Below are positions 39,632-64,000 of a stretch of 64,000 nt of DNA, piece after piece. The position numbers and the translations under genes were made by a program. A model generated the notes under the pieces. It did no database searches. It was not told the DNA's origin and saw only the letters and a program-made list of their open reading frames with translations. Positions within the stretch are counted from its first letter, which is position 1. The number at the start of each line of letters is the position of its first letter. Source of the DNA: Rhodococcoides fascians NBRC 12155 = LMG 3623 (GTDB lineage Bacteria; Actinomycetota; Actinomycetes; Mycobacteriales; Mycobacteriaceae); contig NZ_BCWW01000004.1 of NCBI RefSeq assembly GCF_001894785.1, positions 248,001 to 312,000 of the forward strand, written 5' to 3'.

Positions 39632-41227
39632 GTGACCACCGAATTGTTCTGCGGCGGACGGATCTACAGTCCTTCGGCTCCCGATGCCACCGCCATGGCC
39701 GTGACCGACGGAATCATCAGCTGGATCGGTGAGGATCGCACCGGACGAGCCTTGCATCCCGGCGTTCCCGTCATCGATCTGGCCGGTTCTTTCGTCGCTC
39801 CGGCCTTCGTGGACACGCACGTTCACGTGACCGACCTCGGACTGTCGTTGATCGGCCTGGACCTGAGCCGGTCCACGTCGGTCGAGGACTGCGTACGCAT
39901 GGTGCGAGAACATGCGGCATCCTCGGAAGACGACCTGATCTGGGGTCACGGTTGGGACGAGTCCACCTGGTCCGAACAACGTCCTCCCACCACCGCCGAA
40001 CTCGATGCGGCTGCTCCCGGACGAGCGGTGTACCTCACCCGAGTCGACTCGCACTCGGCCGCCGTATCCACCCGATTGCGGTTCGCCGCGTCCGCTGCCG
40101 ACGCCACCTCCGGCTACTCCGAACAGTCTCCACTGACCGCAGACGCGCACCATCGTGCTCGGCAGACCGCTCGCTCGCTGCGCACCGCCGACACCCGACG
40201 CCGAGCAAGGGCTGCTGCGCTGGACGACGCCGCGGCGCACGGAATCGTCGCGGTCCACGAATGTGCAGGACCGGTGGTGTCGGGCATCGTCGATTTCCGC
40301 GAACTCATGAACACCGAGCACGGCGTCGAAGTACGCGGCTACTGGGGCGAGCTGGCAGATACCGCCGAACGCGCCCGCGAATTGCTCGAAGAGACCGGTG
40401 CCCACGGATTGGCAGGCGATATCTTCGTCGACGGATCCCTCGGGTCGCACACCGCATGGTTGAGCTCGCCGTACGCCGATGGTCCCGGAACCGGGGTGTC
40501 GTACGCAGATGTCGACGCGATAGCTGCACACATCGCCGCCTGCACGACGGCCGGAACTCAGGCCGGCTTCCACGTCATCGGCGACGCCGCGGTGTCGGCC
40601 GCCGTCACTGCATTCGGCCGGGTGGTCGCCGATCTGGGCACACCCGCCGTCGCCTCGTGCGGACACCGGCTCGAGCACGTGGCGATGGTGTCCGCGCAGC
40701 AAGCCGACCTGTTGGCGTCGTGGGGCGTCATCGCCAGCATGCAGCCGGCGTTCGACGCGGCGTGGGGCGGAGCCGACGGCCTCTACGCCGCGCGTCTGGG
40801 TGCCGAGCGCGCTGCCGAACTCCACCCGTTCGCGCGCCTGGCGTCTGCGGGAGTCTCGCTGGCGTTCGGCTCCGATGCGCCGGTGACGTCCCTCGATCCG
40901 TGGGCGACGGTCCGGGCTGCGGCGAACCACCGCACTCCGGGGAGCTCGGTGTCGCCGCGTGCGGCGTTCTCGGCTGCGACGCGCGGTGCATGGCGGGCGG
41001 GGGGAGTGCGCGACGGTTTGGCCGGAACACTGGTGCCGGGCGCCCCCGCGTCCTTTGCGGTGTGGGACGTGGACGAGCTCGTCGTGCGAGCACCGAAGGA
41101 CAGCGTTCAACGGTGGTCGACCGACCCCCGTGCGGGCGTGGCACCGCTGCCCAGCCTCGAGGCGTCGTCCGTCGGTCCCCGCTGCTCGATGACGGTGCAC
41201 CGTGGACGGGTCGTTCATGAGCAGTGA
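39632..41227 (+). CDS. Amidohydrolase (YtcJ-like, amidohydrolase_3 family)
   Basis: The protein has 531 residues from GTG 39632. LAGSFVAPAFVDTHVHVTDLG holds the HxH metal motif; further ligands are in HGWDES, AHGIVAVHECAGP, GFHVIGDAAV, HRLEHVAMVS and FGSDAPV. YtcJ-like enzymes cleave amide or related bonds; the substrate is unknown. It overlaps the lnt start by 11 bases. Confidence 0.9.
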   Translation: MTTELFCGGRIYSPSAPDATAMAVTDGIISWIGEDRTGRALHPGVPVIDLAGSFVAPAFVDTHVHVTDLGLSLIGLDLSRSTSVEDCVRMVREHAASSEDDLIWGHGWDESTWSEQRPPTTAELDAAAPGRAVYLTRVDSHSAAVSTRLRFAASAADATSGYSEQSPLTADAHHRARQTARSLRTADTRRRARAAALDDAAAHGIVAVHECAGPVVSGIVDFRELMNTEHGVEVRGYWGELADTAERARELLEETGAHGLAGDIFVDGSLGSHTAWLSSPYADGPGTGVSYADVDAIAAHIAACTTAGTQAGFHVIGDAAVSAAVTAFGRVVADLGTPAVASCGHRLEHVAMVSAQQADLLASWGVIASMQPAFDAAWGGADGLYAARLGAERAAELHPFARLASAGVSLAFGSDAPVTSLDPWATVRAAANHRTPGSSVSPRAAFSAATRGAWRAGGVRDGLAGTLVPGAPASFAVWDVDELVVRAPKDSVQRWSTDPRAGVAPLPSLEASSVGPRCSMTVHRGRVVHEQ

Positions 41228-42794
41228 GAACCCCTCGACCGCGCGACTGACGCGGCTGTACGGACCCGCGCTGTCGACCGTCCTGGCTGCCGTTGCCGGC
41301 GCGCTCGTCTTCGCCAGTTTTCCGCCGCGAACGCTCTGGTTTCTGGCACCCATCGGCATCGCAGTACTGGCACTGGTTCTGACGGGGTTCGGCGGTCGCC
41401 GATCGGTGTCGCTGAAAGGCGGATTCGGATACGGCTACGTGGCCGGCCTCGCCTTCTTCGTTCCTCTGCTCCCGTGGATCGGCGTCTACGTCGGCCCGGT
41501 GCCGTGGCTCGCGCTGGCCGCAGCCGAATCGGTATTCCTCGGTCTGTTCGGTTTGACGGCCGTGCTGGTTGCGCGGAGCGCGTGGTGGCCGCTGTCGATG
41601 GCCCTGATGTGGAGCGCCGCCGAGTGGCTTCGGTCGAGCGTTCCTTTCGGAGGGTTTCCATGGGGCCGGCTGGCGTTCGGACAACCCGAGGGCTGGTTGC
41701 TTCCGTTGGCGAGCATCGGAGGCGCACCGCTACTCAGTTTCGGGGTCGCGCTCACCGGTACCGGACTGGCCGCGCTGGTGCTGACACTCACGCGTCGCGT
41801 CACCGCCCGATCGCTCGTCGGACCGGTCGTGACCACGGCGATCGCGTCGATCACTGCGGTGTCGCTGATCCCGACTCTGCACACGAACGACACCGGGGAC
41901 GGCGATCGCACGGCGACGATCGCTGCCATTCAGGGCAGTGTTCCTCGCCTGGGGCTGGACTTCAACGCGCAGCGACGCGCGGTACTGGACAACCACGTGC
42001 GCGAGACGATGGCGCTGGCCGCCGATGTCGACGCGGGCAGGCAACCCGCGCCGGATCTCGTCGTGTGGCCGGAGAACGCATCGGATATCGACCCGCTGCG
42101 CAACTCCGACGCTGCGACGCTCATCACGCAGGCGTCGGTTGCCGTCAGTGCCCCGATTCTTGTGGGCACCGTCCTGGTCAACGCGAACAACACGAACACC
42201 AATTCCGTCATCGCGTGGAACGGTGCCGACGGACCAGGGGAGCGGCACGACAAGAAGATCATTCAGCCCTTCGGTGAATACTTGCCGTACCGAAGTTTTT
42301 TTCGGCTGTTTTCGGAATACGCCGATCGAGCGGGCTATTTCGTTCCTGGAAACGGAAACGGTGTCGTACACGCTGCAGGAATAGCGGCCGGAATAGCCAC
42401 GTGTTACGAAGTCGCATTCGATCGGGCCCTCGACGAGTCCGTTCGTTCGGGTGCGCAATTCATCGCGATCCCCACCAACAACGCCACGTTCGGCGATACG
42501 GAAATGACGTATCAACAGCTGGCGATGTCGCGGGTGCGAGCCGTCGAACACGGACGCACCGTCGTGGTTGCCGCGACGAGCGGCGTCAGTGCCGTAGTCG
42601 GACCCGAGGGGAACGTCCTGCAGCAAACCCCGCTGTTCGAGCCGGATGTACTGGTATCGACGGTCGAACTGCGGAGCTCGCTCACACCGGCGACACGCAT
42701 CGGTTTCGGCGCGGAGCTGGCGCTGATTCTGGCCGCGGCAGTGGGGTTGATCGCGACGCTCGTCGGCGTCCGACGTCGACAGCTTCGGGAATGA
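41217..42794 (+). CDS. lnt: Apolipoprotein N-acyltransferase Lnt
   Basis: The protein has 525 residues from ATG 41217. About six membrane helices occupy residues 15-225. The periplasmic nitrilase domain carries the Glu-Lys-Cys triad: E286 in VVWPENAS, K346 in HDKKIIQPFGEY and C396 in ATCYEVAF. Lnt adds the third acyl chain to lipoproteins. In mycobacteria the homologue is fused to polyprenol-phosphate mannose synthase (Ppm1); here no glycosyltransferase domain follows and no ppm1 gene comes next. A run of seven T at 42296-42302 lies inside the gene. Confidence 0.94.
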   Translation: MSSENPSTARLTRLYGPALSTVLAAVAGALVFASFPPRTLWFLAPIGIAVLALVLTGFGGRRSVSLKGGFGYGYVAGLAFFVPLLPWIGVYVGPVPWLALAAAESVFLGLFGLTAVLVARSAWWPLSMALMWSAAEWLRSSVPFGGFPWGRLAFGQPEGWLLPLASIGGAPLLSFGVALTGTGLAALVLTLTRRVTARSLVGPVVTTAIASITAVSLIPTLHTNDTGDGDRTATIAAIQGSVPRLGLDFNAQRRAVLDNHVRETMALAADVDAGRQPAPDLVVWPENASDIDPLRNSDAATLITQASVAVSAPILVGTVLVNANNTNTNSVIAWNGADGPGERHDKKIIQPFGEYLPYRSFFRLFSEYADRAGYFVPGNGNGVVHAAGIAAGIATCYEVAFDRALDESVRSGAQFIAIPTNNATFGDTEMTYQQLAMSRVRAVEHGRTVVVAATSGVSAVVGPEGNVLQQTPLFEPDVLVSTVELRSSLTPATRIGFGAELALILAAAVGLIATLVGVRRRQLRE

Positions 42795-42899
42795 AACAGT
42801 CGTCAAGTTCGTTCGGGTCGGTATTCGGCGCATCGACGGTCCGAATCACTATCATTCGTTCGATGTAAAAACGGCCATCGGGTGGCGCACACAAGCGAA

Positions 42900-42910
42900 C
42901 TTGTAACAAG
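42900..42910. promoter_or_regulatory. Palindrome, possible operator
   Basis: CTTGTAACAAG is a perfect inverted repeat around a central A. It is flanked by GAA on the left and CTTC on the right, which extend the symmetry with one offset. It lies about 530 bases before the NRPS start, in the AT-richer part of the leader. Confidence 0.3.
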
Positions 42911-42963
42911 CTTCCCCGAACAATCGATGCCCACTAGGACTACCGCACAAAAGAACTTCGCCG

Positions 42964-43101
42964 ATGTTGTATCTTTGTAAGCCGCTGGAGGTGTTGGAGG
43001 TCCAAGATGCGGCCGCCGTCGTACCCCCGAACGCCGCCTCGGTCACGATGTCAGGGGAGCGAACAATCGGCATCGATGCCGCGTCCGGATCGAGCGCCTG
43101 A
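42964..43101 (+). CDS. Possible 45-residue short frame upstream of NRPS
   Basis: ATG 42964 to TGA 43101 gives a peptide starting MLYLCKPLEVLEVQDAAAVV and ending in DAASGSSA. Third positions are mostly G or C in its later part, as in real genes of this genome. No ribosome site precedes the ATG. The ribosome site of the next short frame begins two to three bases after its stop, which could couple them. No family is recognised and it may be chance. Confidence 0.22.
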   Translation: MLYLCKPLEVLEVQDAAAVVPPNAASVTMSGERTIGIDAASGSSA

Positions 43102-43116
43102 CAGGGAGGGGGAACC

Positions 43117-43191
43117 GTGTTCCTGAGTTCACGGACACCGTCGATCGGCTCTACTTCGCGTGAGGTTCCCGCGATGCAGCCCGCCCGGTGA
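43117..43191 (+). CDS. Possible 24-residue leader peptide
   Basis: GTG 43117 is preceded by GGGAGGGGGAACC, one of the best ribosome sites in the window. The frame encodes VFLSSRTPSIGSTSREVPAM and a short tail, ending at 43191. The stop codon abuts the hairpin at 43192-43212. It contains five serines but no run of one amino acid, so classical attenuation is not obvious. It is a candidate leader peptide controlling the NRPS gene; unproven. Confidence 0.3.
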   Translation: MFLSSRTPSIGSTSREVPAMQPAR

Positions 43192-43212
43192 AAACGGGGT
43201 TCTTCCCTGTTT
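43192..43212 (+). promoter_or_regulatory. Hairpin directly after the leader peptide stop
   Basis: AAACGGGG (43192-43199) pairs with CCCTGTTT (43205-43212) through one G-T pair, around loop TTCTT. No U-tract follows. A ribosome stopping at 43189-43191 would cover its 5' arm, so translation of the short frame would affect folding. Confidence 0.4.
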
Positions 43213-43430
43213 CAATCCGACAAGCTCCAGGCGACGAATCCAAACAGCCCCACAACCGCCATCGAGTGTGTGTGGACCGATACGAACGCAGACCAGAACG
43301 GACGCCAGAATTGCTCAATCGCGCGCAGACGCCGCCGCGGCCGGAGATCTCTCACCAGGCCGAAGGCTCCGATTCCACGGGTTCGACGTCGGCTTTTGCC
43401 GGTGCCTCCGTCCCGCCGAAAGGCAAGTGA

Positions 43431-63761
<20,331 letters not shown>

Positions 63762-63766
63762 CGTTT

Positions 63767-63796
63767 GCGAGTGTTCTTCCGTGAAAGAGCACTCGC
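63767..63796 (+). terminator. Terminator after the NRPS gene
   Basis: GCGAGTGTTCTT (63767-63778) pairs with AAGAGCACTCGC (63785-63796) over 12 bases with one G-T pair and a six-base loop, starting six bases after the stop. The gene downstream is therefore probably transcribed separately. Confidence 0.8.
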
Positions 63797-63860
63797 TCGA
63801 ATACCATCGGCTTTCGATACTCGAGTGGTCGAATGCGAATCACTACTACCAGGGGACACA

Positions 63861-64000
63861 GTGAAACTGATCAGAACAGCAACGGTCGCGGTGGCGTTGA
63901 CCGCAGCCGTAGCCACCGGCGCAGGCCAGGCCGTAGCGGATCCGACGTCGGAGTCGATGAACTACCAGACGTCGGTCAACCCGGATGGAACCGTCAAGAC
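63861..64000 (+). CDS. Secreted protein, N-terminal fragment
   Basis: GTG 63861 has AGGGG five bases upstream. The first 46 residues run off the window. A signal peptide is clear: KLIRTATVAVALTAAVATG, then an A-x-A cleavage site in GQAVA before DPTSES. The start of the mature part, MNYQTSVNPDGTVKT, is not enough to name a family. Confidence 0.75.
   Translation, partial: MKLIRTATVAVALTAAVATGAGQAVADPTSESMNYQTSVNPDGTVK

Larger units (their letters stand above)
42795..43430 (+). other. 636-base leader region before the NRPS gene
   Basis: There is no convincing long gene. The part around 42840-42990 is less GC-rich than its surroundings and is the likeliest promoter zone. A palindrome CTTGTAACAAG lies at 42900-42910 and TTGGA-GG-TCCAA at 42994-43005. 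TATCTT at 42970-42975 is a weak -10 candidate. Two possible short frames (42964-43101, 43117-43191) and a hairpin (43192-43212) follow, then 218 bases in which I see nothing before the NRPS start. Confidence 0.7.

Noticed and set aside
43188..43430. 80-codon plus-strand frame ending directly before the NRPS start
   Set aside because: GTG 43188 has no ribosome site, it overlaps the hairpin, and the composition is not gene-like; the TGA next to ATG 43431 looks accidental.

Overview
The window comes from a high-GC actinobacterium of the Mycobacteriales, most likely Rhodococcus or a close relative. The evidence is GC-rich third codon positions, a complete Pup-proteasome locus, F420-type flavin/deazaflavin enzymes, a fused CobIJ, and a gene order that follows the Mycobacterium tuberculosis Rv2119-to-Rv2051c region almost gene for gene, as I recall it. 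The genus is inferred; no rRNA or other marker lies in the window.

Layout. 1-2872: a truncated thioesterase gene, a RecB-family exonuclease and the tRNA m1A58 methyltransferase TrmI. 2895-14030: an Mtb12-like lipoprotein, then the pupylation/proteasome locus mpa, dop, pup, prcB, prcA, pafA, pafB, pafC. This locus is interrupted by a minus-strand gene fusing a PAP2 phosphatase to a diacylglycerol-kinase-like domain. 14116-18265: tatA, tatC and the helicase helY. 18388-23351: a Pro/Gln-rich DUF4333 membrane protein, a 5'-3' exonuclease, an M24 peptidase, a nucleotidyltransferase-fold protein, an F420-dependent biliverdin-reductase-like protein and an SDR. 23351-32530: cobalamin genes cobL, cobK, cobIJ, cobH, cobG and, behind a cobalamin riboswitch, cobN. 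32549-42794: a PPOX/F420 protein, a VOC protein, TldE/TldD with a TSUP exporter, a two-component system, FxsA, an amidohydrolase and Lnt. 42795-43430: a 636-base non-coding stretch. 43431-63761: one gene for a 6776-residue nonribosomal peptide synthetase (NRPS). 63861-64000: the start of a secreted-protein gene.

How the parts work together. Mpa, Dop, Pup, PrcBA and PafA form the complete pupylation-degradation pathway, and PafB/PafC are the paired WYL activators of the LexA-independent DNA damage response. Upstream of the RecB-like exonuclease, in the same window, is a good match to the promoter class PafBC activates. The cob genes make the corrin ring and insert cobalt, but cobM is missing between cobL and cobK. 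TatA and TatC are Tat export components; Lnt acylates lipoproteins.

Most unusual region. The NRPS has five modules and a thioesterase, read as C-(half C)-A-T-E / C-A-T / C-A-T-E / C-A-T / C-A-T-TE. It should make an N-capped pentapeptide with D residues at positions 1 and 3, the third probably D-allo-threonine. The first adenylation domain has codon use sharply unlike the rest of the gene, with edges at the domain boundaries, which points to domain exchange. A C-terminal half of a second condensation domain sits just before it. Many genes in the window also carry a TANNNT box 6-8 bases before the start codon, the arrangement of leaderless mRNAs. All calls were made by reading the sequence; no database search was run.
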